Positions 17,542 to 26,393 of a DNA stretch of 64,000 bases are shown piece after piece (the first letter of the stretch is position 1; every line of letters begins with the position of its first letter). The translations under genes were made by a program, and so were the position numbers. The notes under the pieces are model-generated. The model was not told where the DNA came from. It worked only from the letters and a program-made list of their open reading frames with translations, and did not search any database. This DNA is from Klebsiella quasivariicola. Its GTDB lineage: Bacteria > Pseudomonadota > Gammaproteobacteria > Enterobacterales > Enterobacteriaceae. Location of the stretch: contig NZ_CP022823.1 in NCBI RefSeq assembly GCF_002269255.1, positions 1,674,001 through 1,738,000 on the forward strand. The letters run 5' to 3'.

Positions 17542-18660
17542 ATGAAAGTTAAAGTACTGTCCCTCCTGGTACCGGCTCTGCTGGTAGCAGGCGCAGCAAA
17601 TGCGGCTGAAATTTATAACAAAGACGGCAACAAATTAGACCTGTACGGTAAAATCGACGGTCTGCACTACTTCTCTGACGACAAGAGCGTCGACGGCGAC
17701 CAGACCTACATGCGTGTAGGCGTGAAAGGCGAAACCCAGATCAACGACCAGCTGACCGGTTACGGCCAGTGGGAATACAACGTTCAGGCGAACAACACTG
17801 AAAGCTCCAGCGATCAGGCATGGACTCGTCTGGCATTCGCCGGTCTGAAATTTGGCGACGCGGGCTCTTTCGACTACGGTCGTAACTACGGCGTAGTCTA
17901 CGACGTAACGTCCTGGACCGACGTTCTGCCGGAATTCGGCGGCGACACCTACGGTTCTGACAACTTCCTGCAGTCCCGTGCTAACGGCGTGGCAACCTAC
18001 CGTAACTCTGACTTCTTCGGTCTGGTTGACGGCCTGAACTTTGCTCTGCAGTATCAGGGTAAAAACGGCAGCGTCAGCGGTGAAGGTACTTCTCCTACCA
18101 ACAACGGTCGTGGCGCTCTGAAACAGAACGGCGACGGCTTCGGTACCTCTCTGACTTATGACATTTATGATGGCATCAGCGCTGGTTTCGCGTACTCTCA
18201 TTCCAAACGTAACGGCGATCAGAACCGTTTGGATAAAGGCCGTGGTGACAACGCTGAAACCTACACCGGTGGTCTGAAATACGACGCCAACAACGTTTAC
18301 CTGGCGACTCAGTACACCCAGACCTACAACGCAACTCGTTTCAGCGGCAACGGAGAGTCTGACTCTATTAGCGGTTTTGCTAACAAAGCACAGAACTTCG
18401 AAGTGGTTGCTCAGTACCAGTTCGACTTCGGTCTGCGTCCGTCCGTGGCGTACCTGCAGTCTAAAGGTAAGGACATCGAAGGCTACGGCGACCAGGACCT
18501 CCTGAAATATGTTGACGTTGGCGCGACCTACTACTTCAACAAAAACATGTCCACCTATGTTGACTACAAAATCAACCTGCTGGATGAAAACGACTTCACT
18601 CGTCGCGCTGGTATCTCTACCGACGACGTGGTTGCACTGGGCCTGGTTTACCAGTTCTAA
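17542..18660 (+). CDS. ompC: Outer membrane porin C (OmpK36)
   Basis: Trimeric 16-strand general porin for small hydrophilic solutes, including beta-lactams. The 372-residue precursor has a 21-residue signal peptide ending ANA before AEIYNKDG, and the protein ends in the terminal Phe (LVYQF) needed for BAM insertion. Constriction loop L3 contains PEFGGD (130-135) directly followed by TYGSDN, with no Gly-Asp or Thr-Asp insertion. Surface loops differ from the commonest K. pneumoniae allele as I recall it, for example EGTSPTNNGRG and FSGNGESDSISG. Control by OmpR boxes upstream and by sRNAs is expected. Confidence 0.97.
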   Translation: MKVKVLSLLVPALLVAGAANAAEIYNKDGNKLDLYGKIDGLHYFSDDKSVDGDQTYMRVGVKGETQINDQLTGYGQWEYNVQANNTESSSDQAWTRLAFAGLKFGDAGSFDYGRNYGVVYDVTSWTDVLPEFGGDTYGSDNFLQSRANGVATYRNSDFFGLVDGLNFALQYQGKNGSVSGEGTSPTNNGRGALKQNGDGFGTSLTYDIYDGISAGFAYSHSKRNGDQNRLDKGRGDNAETYTGGLKYDANNVYLATQYTQTYNATRFSGNGESDSISGFANKAQNFEVVAQYQFDFGLRPSVAYLQSKGKDIEGYGDQDLLKYVDVGATYYFNKNMSTYVDYKINLLDENDFTRRAGISTDDVVALGLVYQF

Positions 18661-18680
18661 GTTGCAAGCTGCATAACAAA

Positions 18681-18704
18681 AAGGCGCCTCTGGCGCCTTT
18701 TTTT
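18681..18704 (+). terminator. ompC terminator
   Basis: A 6-bp GGCGCC/GGCGCC stem with a 3-base loop is flanked by an A tract and followed by seven T residues. It lies 22 bases after the ompC stop. Confidence 0.9.
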
Positions 18705-18763
18705 ATGTCTGGTTTAACCTCGCTGGTATACTCTTGTCGCCCTGGTAAGAGGAGCCTCGATTA

Positions 18764-19816
18764 ATGGATATGACTTTCTTTCGCGCCGCGCTGCTGGGCG
18801 CCTGCGTTTTGCTTTCTGGCTGCGATTCAGCTACCCCCCCTGCAACCCCGACCTCGACGGCCACTGTGCTGGATGGCAAAACGATGGGCACCTTCTGGCG
18901 GGTCAGCGTGATTGGCGTTGATGAAGCAAAAGCCCAGGCATTGCGCACCAGGGTTCAGGCCCAGCTGGATGCCGACGATCGCCTGCTGTCGACCTGGAAA
19001 AACGACTCGGCGCTGATGCGTTTCAACCACGCGGCGGATACCCGTCCCTGGCCGGTGAGCGAAGCGATGGCGGATATCGTCACCCTGTCGCTGCGGATTG
19101 GCGCCAAAACGCACGGCGCGATGGATATCACCGTGGGGCCGCTGGTCAATCTGTGGGGCTTTGGCCCGGATAAGCAGCCGGTCACCACCCCCGACGCGCA
19201 GGCGATTGCCGCAGCGAAAGCACGCACCGGCCTGCAGCATCTGCAGGTTATCAATCAGAGCGGCAGGCAGTTCCTGCAAAAAGATATTCCCGATCTGTTT
19301 GTCGATCTCTCCACCGTGGGGGAAGGCTATGCCGCCGATCACCTTGCGCGATTGATGGAGCAGGAGGGGATCTCCCGCTATCTGGTGTCGGTGGGCGGGG
19401 CGCTGGTCAGCCGCGGGATGAACGGCGAAGGCAAGCCCTGGCGGGTGGCAATCCAGAAGCCGACCGACCGGGAAAATGCCGTCCAGGCGATTGTCGACAT
19501 CAATGGCCACGGCATCAGCACCTCCGGCAGCTATCGCAACTATTATGAACTCGATGGCAAACGCATCTCCCACGTTATCGATCCGCAGACCGGGCAGCCG
19601 ATAACCCATAAACTGGTCTCTGTCACCGTCATTGCGCCAACGGCGCTGGAGGCGGATGGTTGGGATACCGGACTGATGGTGCTGGGGCCGGAAAAAGCGC
19701 AGCAGGTGGTGCGCGAGCAGGGGCTGGCGGTCTATATGATCGTTAAAGAGGGTAAGGGGTTTAAAACCTGGATGTCGCCGCAGTTCCGCACTTTCCTCGT
19801 CGGCGAGAAAAATTAA
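18764..19816 (+). CDS. apbE: FAD:protein FMN transferase (lipoprotein)
   Basis: Transfers FMN from FAD to threonine residues of periplasm-facing flavoproteins such as NqrB/RnfG-type subunits. The 350-residue protein has a lipoprotein signal peptide with lipobox LLSGC (lipidated Cys20), then the ApbE fold: GKTMGTFWRVS, AMDITVGPLVNLWGFGP, DLSTVGEGYAADHLA, SGSYRNYYELDG and SHVIDPQTGQP. A GAGGAG ribosome binding site supports the ATG at 18764. It sits between ompC and ada as in E. coli. Confidence 0.96.
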   Translation: MDMTFFRAALLGACVLLSGCDSATPPATPTSTATVLDGKTMGTFWRVSVIGVDEAKAQALRTRVQAQLDADDRLLSTWKNDSALMRFNHAADTRPWPVSEAMADIVTLSLRIGAKTHGAMDITVGPLVNLWGFGPDKQPVTTPDAQAIAAAKARTGLQHLQVINQSGRQFLQKDIPDLFVDLSTVGEGYAADHLARLMEQEGISRYLVSVGGALVSRGMNGEGKPWRVAIQKPTDRENAVQAIVDINGHGISTSGSYRNYYELDGKRISHVIDPQTGQPITHKLVSVTVIAPTALEADGWDTGLMVLGPEKAQQVVREQGLAVYMIVKEGKGFKTWMSPQFRTFLVGEKN

Positions 19817-19823
19817 AAAGCAA
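19811..19823 (+). promoter_or_regulatory. Candidate Ada box upstream of ada
   Basis: AAT-N6-GCAA fits the methylated-Ada binding pattern (AAT, six bases, GCAA). It is part of AAAAAGCAAGATTG, which resembles the AAAGCGCAAGATTG element before E. coli ada. It begins inside the apbE stop region and lies 67-79 bases before the ada start, so ada would be autoactivated. Confidence 0.6.
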
Positions 19824-19889
19824 GATTGCGGTTTTTTTGCCGCGGGCTTCGCCGCAGACTGAGGATACACTTACAGCTGGAGACCCGTC

Positions 19890-20954
19890 ATGAAACCGAT
19901 AGTTATCGATACCGATGACCGCCGCTGGCAGGCGGTCTGCGAACGTGATACCCGGGCCGACGGTCAGTTTGTCTTTGCGGTACTGACTACCGGCATCTGC
20001 TGCCGCCCTTCCTGTCGCTCGCGGCGCGCGCGGCGGGAAAACGTGCGCTTTTTTGCCGACGTTGCCTCCGCCGTGGCGGCGGGGTTCCGCCCCTGCAAAC
20101 GCTGCCAGCCGGATAAAGACGATCCGCAGCAGCAAAGGGTCGACAAAGTGGCGCAGGCCTGCCGGTTACTGGAGCAGGACGCCCCCCTGACCCTTGAGGC
20201 GCTGGCCCACCAGCTGGCGGTGAGTCCGTTTCATTTCCACCGTTTGTTTAAATCCGTCACCGGTATGACCCCCAAAGGCTGGCAGCAGGCGTGGCGGGCG
20301 CGGCGTCTGCGGGAAGCGCTGGAGCAGGGAAGTACGGTGACCCGCGCCGCGCTGGCCGCTGGTTTTCCCGACAGCAGTAGCTATTATCGCCAGGCCGATG
20401 CCGCATTAGGGATGACCGCCAGCCAGTTCCGCCGCGGCGGCGCCACTACCGTGGTGACCTGGACGACGGGCGACTGCACGCTGGGTCGCTGCCTGGTGGC
20501 GCACAGCGAACGCGGCGTCTGTGCGGTGCTGCCGGGTGATAACGATGCGGTATTGCTCGACGACCTGCGCCGGCGCTTCCCTAATGCCGAGCTGCGTGAA
20601 GGTGACCCTGAGTTTCGCCGCCAGATGGCCGAGATTTTCGCCCACCTTGACGACAGCCGACGGCCGGTATCGCTGCCGCTGGATCTGCAGGGCACCGCAT
20701 TTCAGCTGCAGGTCTGGCAGGCGCTGCGACAGATCCCGGTGGGCGAGACCCGCAGCTACCGCCAGGTAGCGGAACAGATGGGGCAGCCGCGGGCGGTAAG
20801 AGCGGTGGCCGGCGCCTGCGCGGCGAATACGCTGGCGGTGATCGTTCCCTGTCACCGGGTGGTGCGTGAAGATGGCGCCCTGTCAGGTTATCGTTGGGGA
20901 ATAGAGCGAAAAGCGCAGCTACTGGCGCGCGAGGCCCAACATGAGGAGGAGTAA
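19890..20954 (+). CDS. ada: Adaptive response regulator and DNA methyltransferase
   Basis: Bifunctional 354-residue protein. The N-terminal zinc domain has cysteines Cys38 and Cys42 (CCRPSC) and a second pair in RPCKRCQPD; Cys38 accepts methyl groups from phosphotriesters and turns the protein into an activator. An AraC-type helix-turn-helix follows (about 90-180). The C-terminal O6-methylguanine methyltransferase domain has the active cysteine in IVPCHRVV. Its stop overlaps the alkB start by one base (TAATG), giving a coupled ada-alkB operon induced by alkylation damage. Confidence 0.97.
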   Translation: MKPIVIDTDDRRWQAVCERDTRADGQFVFAVLTTGICCRPSCRSRRARRENVRFFADVASAVAAGFRPCKRCQPDKDDPQQQRVDKVAQACRLLEQDAPLTLEALAHQLAVSPFHFHRLFKSVTGMTPKGWQQAWRARRLREALEQGSTVTRAALAAGFPDSSSYYRQADAALGMTASQFRRGGATTVVTWTTGDCTLGRCLVAHSERGVCAVLPGDNDAVLLDDLRRRFPNAELREGDPEFRRQMAEIFAHLDDSRRPVSLPLDLQGTAFQLQVWQALRQIPVGETRSYRQVAEQMGQPRAVRAVAGACAANTLAVIVPCHRVVREDGALSGYRWGIERKAQLLAREAQHEEE

Positions 20955-21607
20955 TGCTCGATCTGTTTAGCGATACCCCACCGTGGCAGGAGCCGCTGGC
21001 CCCCGGCGCGGTGGTGCTCCGGTGCTTTGCCCGCGAGCGCGCCCCGGCGCTGCTGCAGGCGATTGCCGACGTCGCCCGTCAGTCGCCGTTTCGCCAGATG
21101 GTGACGCCTGGCGGGTACACCATGTCGGTCGCTATGACCAACTGCGGCCCTCTGGGCTGGACCACCGATCGTCACGGCTATCTGTACGCGCCCGTCGATC
21201 CGCTAACCGACAATCCCTGGCCGTCGATGCCTGCCGTATTCCGTGAACTGGCGCTTGAGGCCGCCGCGGCCGGCGGCTATCCGGGCTTTTCCCCCGATGC
21301 CTGTCTGATTAACCACTATCAGCCGGGCGCCAAACTGTCGTTGCATCAGGATAAGGACGAACAGGATCTGCGGGCGCCGATCGTCTCGGTCTCGTTAGGT
21401 CTGCCCGCTGTCTTTCAGTTTGGTGGTCTGCAGCGAAGCGACCCGCTGCAGCGGCTGCTGCTGGAGCATGGCGATGTGGTGGTTTGGGGCGGGGCATCGC
21501 GTCTGTTTTATCATGGTATTCAGCCGCTGAAAGCGGGGCATCATCCGGAAACGGGCGACTGTCGTTACAACCTTACCTTTCGTCTGGCGGGGCGTTCCCG
21601 CGATTAA
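20954..21607 (+). CDS. alkB: Alpha-ketoglutarate-dependent DNA/RNA dealkylase
   Basis: Iron(II)/2-oxoglutarate dioxygenase (217 residues; E. coli 216) that removes 1-methyladenine and 3-methylcytosine by oxidative demethylation. The metal triad is visible as HQD in LSLHQDKDE and the distal His in FYHGIQPL; the co-substrate arginines lie in CRYNLTFR. MVTPGGYTMSVAMTNCG is the substrate-recognition lid. Overlap with ada implies translational coupling. Confidence 0.97.
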   Translation: MLDLFSDTPPWQEPLAPGAVVLRCFARERAPALLQAIADVARQSPFRQMVTPGGYTMSVAMTNCGPLGWTTDRHGYLYAPVDPLTDNPWPSMPAVFRELALEAAAAGGYPGFSPDACLINHYQPGAKLSLHQDKDEQDLRAPIVSVSLGLPAVFQFGGLQRSDPLQRLLLEHGDVVVWGGASRLFYHGIQPLKAGHHPETGDCRYNLTFRLAGRSRD

Positions 21608-21681
21608 AATAAGAATTATTCTTGATGTCACCGTCGAGCCGTTTAAACTGCTCGCTGTTTTGCTTTTGCGGATAGCCTGTT

Positions 21682-23325
21682 ATGGAACTTCTCTCTCTCG
21701 TCTGGCGCCAGTATCGCTGGCCGTTTCTGGGCGTTATTGCTCTCAGCCTGCTCAGCGCTGCGTTGGGTATCGGCTTAATCGCTTTCATTAACCTGCGGCT
21801 GATCACGACTGTCGATATGTCGCTGCGGGTCCTGCCGGAGTTTCTTGGTCTGCTGGGGCTGCTGATGGCGGTGACCCTGGGCTCGCAGCTGGCGCTGACC
21901 ACCCTCGGCCACCATTTTGTCTATCGTCTGCGCGGTGAGTTTGTTAAACGCATTCTCGATACCCAGATTGAACAAGTAGAGAAGATCGGCAGTGCGTCGC
22001 TGCTTGCCGGGCTGACCAGCGATATCCGCAATATCACCATCGCCTTTGTGCGCCTGCCGGAGCTGGTGCAGGGGATCATTCTCACCTTCGGCTCCGCGGC
22101 CTACCTCGCCTGGCTGTCAGGTAAAATGATGCTGGTGACTGCCCTGTGGATGGCGCTCACCATCTGGGGCGGTTTTGTGCTGGTGTCGCGGGTGTACAAA
22201 CATATGGCCAGCCTGCGCGAAACGGAAGATAAACTGTATCACGACTATCAGACGGTGCTGGAGGGGCGTAAAGAGCTGACCCTCAACCGCGAGCGTGCGG
22301 AATATGTCTTTAATCAGCTCTACCTCCCGGACGCCCGGGAGTATCGGCACCATATTGTTCGCGCCGATACCTTCCATCTCAGCGCGGTTAACTGGTCGAA
22401 TATTATGATGCTTGGCGCCATCGGGCTGGTGTTTTGGATGGCCAACAGCCTCGGCTGGGCTGATACCGCGGTGGCGGCAACCTATTCCCTGACGCTGTTG
22501 TTTCTGCGTACGCCACTGCTGTCCGCTGTCGGTGCGCTGCCCACCTTGCTCAGCGCTCAGGTGGCATTTAACAAGCTGCGCCAGTTCTCGCTTGCCCCCT
22601 ACCAGGCCGACTTTCCCCGGCCGCAGGCGCATCCTGACTGGCAGACGCTGGAGCTGCGCGATGTCACCTTCCATTATCCGGACCAGCGCTTTGCCGTAGG
22701 GCCGCTTAATCTGACGCTAAAGCACGGCGAACTGGTGTTTCTGATTGGCGGCAACGGTAGCGGTAAGTCAACGCTGGCGATGCTCCTGACCGGCCTGTAT
22801 CAGCCGGTTTCCGGACAGATCCTGGTGGATGGCCAGCCGCTGGCAGCGGAGAAACCGGAGGAGTACCGCAAACTGTTCTCCGCGGTGTTTACCGACGTCT
22901 GGCTGTTCGACCGCCTGCTCGGGCCGCAGGGCGAGGAGGCCGATTCGGCGCTGGTGGCAACATGGCTGGATCGTTTGCAAATGACTCACAAGCTGCAGCT
23001 GGAGAACGGAAAAATCGCCGACCTGCGGTTGTCGAAAGGGCAGAAGAAGCGTGTGGCGCTCCTGCTGGCGCTGGCCGAGTCCCGGGATATCATTCTGCTG
23101 GATGAATGGGCGGCGGATCAGGATCCGCATTTCCGCCGCGAGTTCTATCAGGTCCTGCTGCCGCTGATGAAGCAGATGGGGAAAACCGTCTTCGCCATCA
23201 GCCATGACGATCACTATTTCCAGCACGCCGATCGTCTGCTGGAAATGCGTGCCGGCCAGCTCGCCGAACTTACCGGTGAAGAGCGGGAACAGGCTTCCCG
23301 CGATGCGGTGGCCCGCACGGCCTGA
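21682..23325 (+). CDS. yojI: ABC exporter, fused permease and ATPase
   Basis: A 547-residue half-transporter of the YojI/SyrD (cyclic peptide exporter) type. Six transmembrane helices occupy about 1-300. The ATPase domain has Walker A (GGNGSGKST), a non-canonical signature region LSKGQKKR and Walker B (ILLDEWAADQD). In E. coli YojI expels microcin J25 with TolC; the native substrate is unknown. It follows alkB by 74 bases, as in E. coli. Confidence 0.93.
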   Translation: MELLSLVWRQYRWPFLGVIALSLLSAALGIGLIAFINLRLITTVDMSLRVLPEFLGLLGLLMAVTLGSQLALTTLGHHFVYRLRGEFVKRILDTQIEQVEKIGSASLLAGLTSDIRNITIAFVRLPELVQGIILTFGSAAYLAWLSGKMMLVTALWMALTIWGGFVLVSRVYKHMASLRETEDKLYHDYQTVLEGRKELTLNRERAEYVFNQLYLPDAREYRHHIVRADTFHLSAVNWSNIMMLGAIGLVFWMANSLGWADTAVAATYSLTLLFLRTPLLSAVGALPTLLSAQVAFNKLRQFSLAPYQADFPRPQAHPDWQTLELRDVTFHYPDQRFAVGPLNLTLKHGELVFLIGGNGSGKSTLAMLLTGLYQPVSGQILVDGQPLAAEKPEEYRKLFSAVFTDVWLFDRLLGPQGEEADSALVATWLDRLQMTHKLQLENGKIADLRLSKGQKKRVALLLALAESRDIILLDEWAADQDPHFRREFYQVLLPLMKQMGKTVFAISHDDHYFQHADRLLEMRAGQLAELTGEEREQASRDAVARTA

Positions 23326-23335
23326 CACTCGCCGC

Positions 23336-23376
23336 GCGCCCGGGGAAAAGCCCGGGCGCCGCTGAAATTTTCAGCG
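23336..23376 (+). terminator. Hairpins after yojI
   Basis: A 9-bp GC stem GCGCCCGGG/CCCGGGCGC (23336-23344/23351-23359) is followed at once by a second inverted repeat around GCTGAAATTTTCAGC (23360-23376). The first stem plus the internal TTTT could terminate yojI. The T run is short. Confidence 0.55.
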
Positions 23377-23429
23377 TCTACATCGCTGACGGTTATTATT
23401 TCCCCCTCCTCGCGCTATGCTTAAGGCTT

Positions 23430-23445
23430 CCGGCCCGCAGGCCGG
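23430..23445 (+). other. Small hairpin in the mgtE leader
   Basis: A 6-bp CCGGCC/GGCCGG stem with a 4-base loop sits about 30 bases before the mgtE start. It is too small to be an M-box (ykoK) magnesium riboswitch, and I see no other large leader structure. Confidence 0.4.
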
Positions 23446-23475
23446 CTCACTATTCTCAAAAGGATTGCCCGATCG

Positions 23476-24912
23476 ATGTCCGTTTTGCATAAAAAAAGCG
23501 CCCGCTTGCGTGACGAAGAGCGCGCCCGTCTGATTTGGCTCTTGAGCACCGATAAAGCGGTGACCTCCGCGCTGCTGGGCAAACTGACGCTGGCCGAACG
23601 TTACGATGAAGGGACGCTGGCCGATGACCTGGCGGAAGTCGAGATGCTGGTCTCGCATTTGCCGCCGCCGGATCTCGCCGATGCGCTGGAAGCGCTCCCC
23701 TATGACGCCCGCACCGCGCTGTGGTGCCTGGTATCCGACGATAAACGCGGCGAGGTGCTGCTGGAAGCCTCAGAAAATGTCTGGGGCGATCTCATCGATA
23801 AAATGAGCGACCACGAGCTGCTGCAGGCCATGCAGCCGCTGGATATCGATGAACAGGTTTATCTGCTGCAGCATCTGCCGCGCAACCTGACCGGGCGGCT
23901 GCTGGCGACCCTGCCAGCCGAGAAGCGCGCCCGTATTCGCCAGATCATGCGCTACGCCGACAACAGCGTCGGGTCGATCATGGAGTTTGAGGTGATTACG
24001 GTGCGGCCGGAGGCTACCCTGGCGGCGGTGCAGCGCTATCTGCGGCGGCTGGGGAAAATGCCGGAGAACACCGATAAGCTGTTCGTCACTACCCGCAATA
24101 AGCTGCTGCTCGGCGAGCTGGAACTGCAGACCATCCTGCTCAATGATGCGCAAAAGCGGGTGGGGGAGGTGATGGAGGGCGATCCGGTCACCTTTCAGCC
24201 GCACGAAGAGGCGGAGAAGGTGGCCCGTACCTTTGAACGTGATGACTTACTCAGTGCCGCCGTTATTGATGCTGACGGCAAGCTGATTGGGCGTCTGACC
24301 ATCGATGAGATCGTCGATGTGGTCTATGAAGAGACCGATAACGATCTGCGCCGGATGGGCGGCCTGAGCGATGAAGAAGATGTCTTCGCCCCGGTCAGCA
24401 AAGCGGTGAAAACCCGCTGGGCGTGGCTGGCGGTCAACCTGTGTACGGCGTTTATCGCTTCCAGGGTCATCGACGGCTTTGAACACACCATCTCGCAGTT
24501 AGTGGCCCTGGCCTCGCTGATGCCGATCGTTGCCGGCATCGGCGGCAATACCGGCAATCAGACGATCACCATGATCGTCCGGGCGATGGCGCTGCAGCAG
24601 ATCCAGCCCGGCAGCTTTACCTTCCTGATCCTGCGTGAAATGGGGGTCGCCCTGATTAACGGCCTGGTGTGGGGCGGGATTATGGGCGCCATCACCTGGT
24701 GGCTGTATGACGATCCGCAGCTCGGCGGGGTGATGACGCTGGCCATGATGCTCAACCTGTTAATGGCGGCGATGATGGGCGTGATCATTCCGATGGTCAT
24801 GGTGAAGCTGGGTCGCGACCCGGCGGTCGGCTCCAGCGTAATGATCACCGCCATTACCGACACCGGCGGCTTCTTTATTTTCCTTGGTCTGGCGACGCTG
24901 TTTCTGATGTAG
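23476..24912 (+). CDS. mgtE: Magnesium transporter, MgtE family
   Basis: Dimeric Mg2+ channel of the inner membrane. The 478 residues show the cytoplasmic MgtE N domain (about 30-135), two CBS domains that sense Mg2+ (about 145-270) and five C-terminal membrane helices. The pore-lining motifs ASLMPIVAGIGGNTGNQ and DTGGFFIFLGLA are intact. K-12 has no mgtE here, so this is a Klebsiella-lineage gene at a conserved junction (inference from K-12 gene order). Its last 38 bases overlap the 3' end of the convergent SulP gene. Confidence 0.92.
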   Translation: MSVLHKKSARLRDEERARLIWLLSTDKAVTSALLGKLTLAERYDEGTLADDLAEVEMLVSHLPPPDLADALEALPYDARTALWCLVSDDKRGEVLLEASENVWGDLIDKMSDHELLQAMQPLDIDEQVYLLQHLPRNLTGRLLATLPAEKRARIRQIMRYADNSVGSIMEFEVITVRPEATLAAVQRYLRRLGKMPENTDKLFVTTRNKLLLGELELQTILLNDAQKRVGEVMEGDPVTFQPHEEAEKVARTFERDDLLSAAVIDADGKLIGRLTIDEIVDVVYEETDNDLRRMGGLSDEEDVFAPVSKAVKTRWAWLAVNLCTAFIASRVIDGFEHTISQLVALASLMPIVAGIGGNTGNQTITMIVRAMALQQIQPGSFTFLILREMGVALINGLVWGGIMGAITWWLYDDPQLGGVMTLAMMLNLLMAAMMGVIIPMVMVKLGRDPAVGSSVMITAITDTGGFFIFLGLATLFLM

Positions 24913-26113
24913 CCGGCGCTGTCGCCCGCAGGCGGCGGGGGATGAGCGCCATGGCGACAATCCCCGCCAGCACGCCGATCGCCAGATTGCTGGTTCCCAC
25001 CGTCGCGGCGACGGTCACCAGCATCACCAGCGTTTCCGGCCACGGATTACGCGCCAGTTCGCTCGGGCGAATACTGTGCCAGCTAAAGGTTTTCACCGCC
25101 ACAATCACCATTACGCCTGCCAGCACCGCCATCGGGATCTTTGCCATCACCGGGCTGAGCGCCGTCACCAGCAGGAGCAGCACCAGACCGGCGATAACCG
25201 TTGAGAGGCGGCTGCGGGCCTGGCCCATTTCCACGTTAACAATGGTCTGGCCGATCATCGCGCAGCCAGCAATACCGCCATAGCAACCGGCAAGGATATT
25301 GGCGATACCCAGCCCGGCGCTTTCCCGCGATTTGTTCGACGGGGTGTGGGTGAGATCATCCACCAGCTTAGCCGTCAGCAGGGACTCCATCAGACCGACA
25401 AAGGCGATGCTGAGGGCGCACGGCCAGATAATCTGCAGCGTGGTCAGGTTCAGGGGAACGGTCAGGGCGGTAAACCCCGGCAAGCCGCCGCTCATCGAAC
25501 CTTCATCACCCACGGTCGGCAGCAGCTGGCCGGTGGTCGCGGTATAGAGGGTGAGGGCGACGATGGCAATCAGCGGCGCCGGGATAGCCTTAATAAAGCG
25601 CGGCGCCCACAGGACGATAAGCAGGGTCAGGACAAACAGACCGACGATTAACGGTTGTCGAGTCCAGAAATGCGGCACCTGGGCGAAGAAAATCAGGATC
25701 CCGAGGGCATTGACGAACCCGGTCATCACCGCCGGGGGAATAAAGCGCATCAGGCGCGCCATGCCGCACAGGCCAAACAAAATTTGAATAATACCCGCCA
25801 GAATGACAGCCGGTAAAATGTACCCCACGCCGTGTTGATGCACCATCGGACCGATCACCAGCGCTACCGAGCCCGCGGCGGCGGTGACCATTGCCGGGCG
25901 TCCGCCGAGGACTGACATCGCCAGGCAGAGTACAACGGAAGCAATCAGGCTCACCTGCGGGTCTACGCCAGCAATGACCGAAAACGAAATCACTTCAGGG
26001 ATTAAAGCGAGCGCAGTGAGCACCCCGGCCAGGACTTCGCGCGTCAGTAGCGACGGAGAACGCAGGATCGGACGCAGGTTGCCGGACGCGGCGGGTTCAG
26101 AAATAGGGGGCAT
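24875..26113 (-). CDS. SulP-family anion transporter without STAS domain
   Basis: A 412-residue membrane protein with 10-12 hydrophobic segments and the SLC26/SulP features REVLAGVLTALALIPEVISFSVIAGVDP, GRPAMVTAAAGSVALV and ANILAGCYGGIAGCAMIGQTIVN. Typical SulP proteins end in a cytoplasmic STAS domain; this one stops after the membrane part, so it is of the short type. The substrate (sulfate, bicarbonate, dicarboxylate or another anion) cannot be deduced. The start has a poor ribosome binding site, and a somewhat shorter N-terminus is possible. It converges on and overlaps mgtE by 38 bases. Confidence 0.85.
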   Translation of the reverse strand: MPPISEPAASGNLRPILRSPSLLTREVLAGVLTALALIPEVISFSVIAGVDPQVSLIASVVLCLAMSVLGGRPAMVTAAAGSVALVIGPMVHQHGVGYILPAVILAGIIQILFGLCGMARLMRFIPPAVMTGFVNALGILIFFAQVPHFWTRQPLIVGLFVLTLLIVLWAPRFIKAIPAPLIAIVALTLYTATTGQLLPTVGDEGSMSGGLPGFTALTVPLNLTTLQIIWPCALSIAFVGLMESLLTAKLVDDLTHTPSNKSRESAGLGIANILAGCYGGIAGCAMIGQTIVNVEMGQARSRLSTVIAGLVLLLLVTALSPVMAKIPMAVLAGVMVIVAVKTFSWHSIRPSELARNPWPETLVMLVTVAATVGTSNLAIGVLAGIVAMALIPRRLRATAPATSETASPDQGK

Positions 26114-26285
26114 AAAAAAAGTTCGCAGCTTATAAAAAAGGAGGCGCGGTGGCAGGTTCGGCTTCCGTGCGGTCTGTCACAAAACCAGGGATGATAGCGC
26201 GGAATCCGCCAGGGTACCAGTACAAAAAGTGATTTGGTGTATACATTTATTAAACATTTTTATAACGGATCTCAAAACAGAACTT

Positions 26286-26310
26286 AAAATTTAAACAATA
26301 TTTAAATTTT
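26286..26310. promoter_or_regulatory. AT-only inverted repeat in the mqo upstream region
   Basis: A perfect 10-bp inverted repeat AAAATTTAAA/TTTAAATTTT with a 5-base spacer lies about 85-110 bases before the mqo start. It is composed only of A and T. It may be a regulator site or a curved or melting element near the promoter; no family consensus known to me matches fully. Confidence 0.45.
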
Positions 26311-26393
26311 TGAGCTTCGGTGGTAACGTGAGAGGTGAGAATCGTATCACCTGCGCTAAATAAAAACAGCGAGTAAAGTAAGGCTCAAATCCG

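Noticed and set aside
23326..23475. Possible M-box magnesium riboswitch before mgtE.
   Set aside because: The leader after the yojI hairpins is only about 100 bases and holds a single 6-bp hairpin; the larger M-box architecture is absent.
21682..26113. Possibility that yojI, mgtE and the SulP gene form a mobile island.
   Set aside because: No integrase, tRNA target, direct repeats or compositional shift is visible; yojI is in its normal core position.
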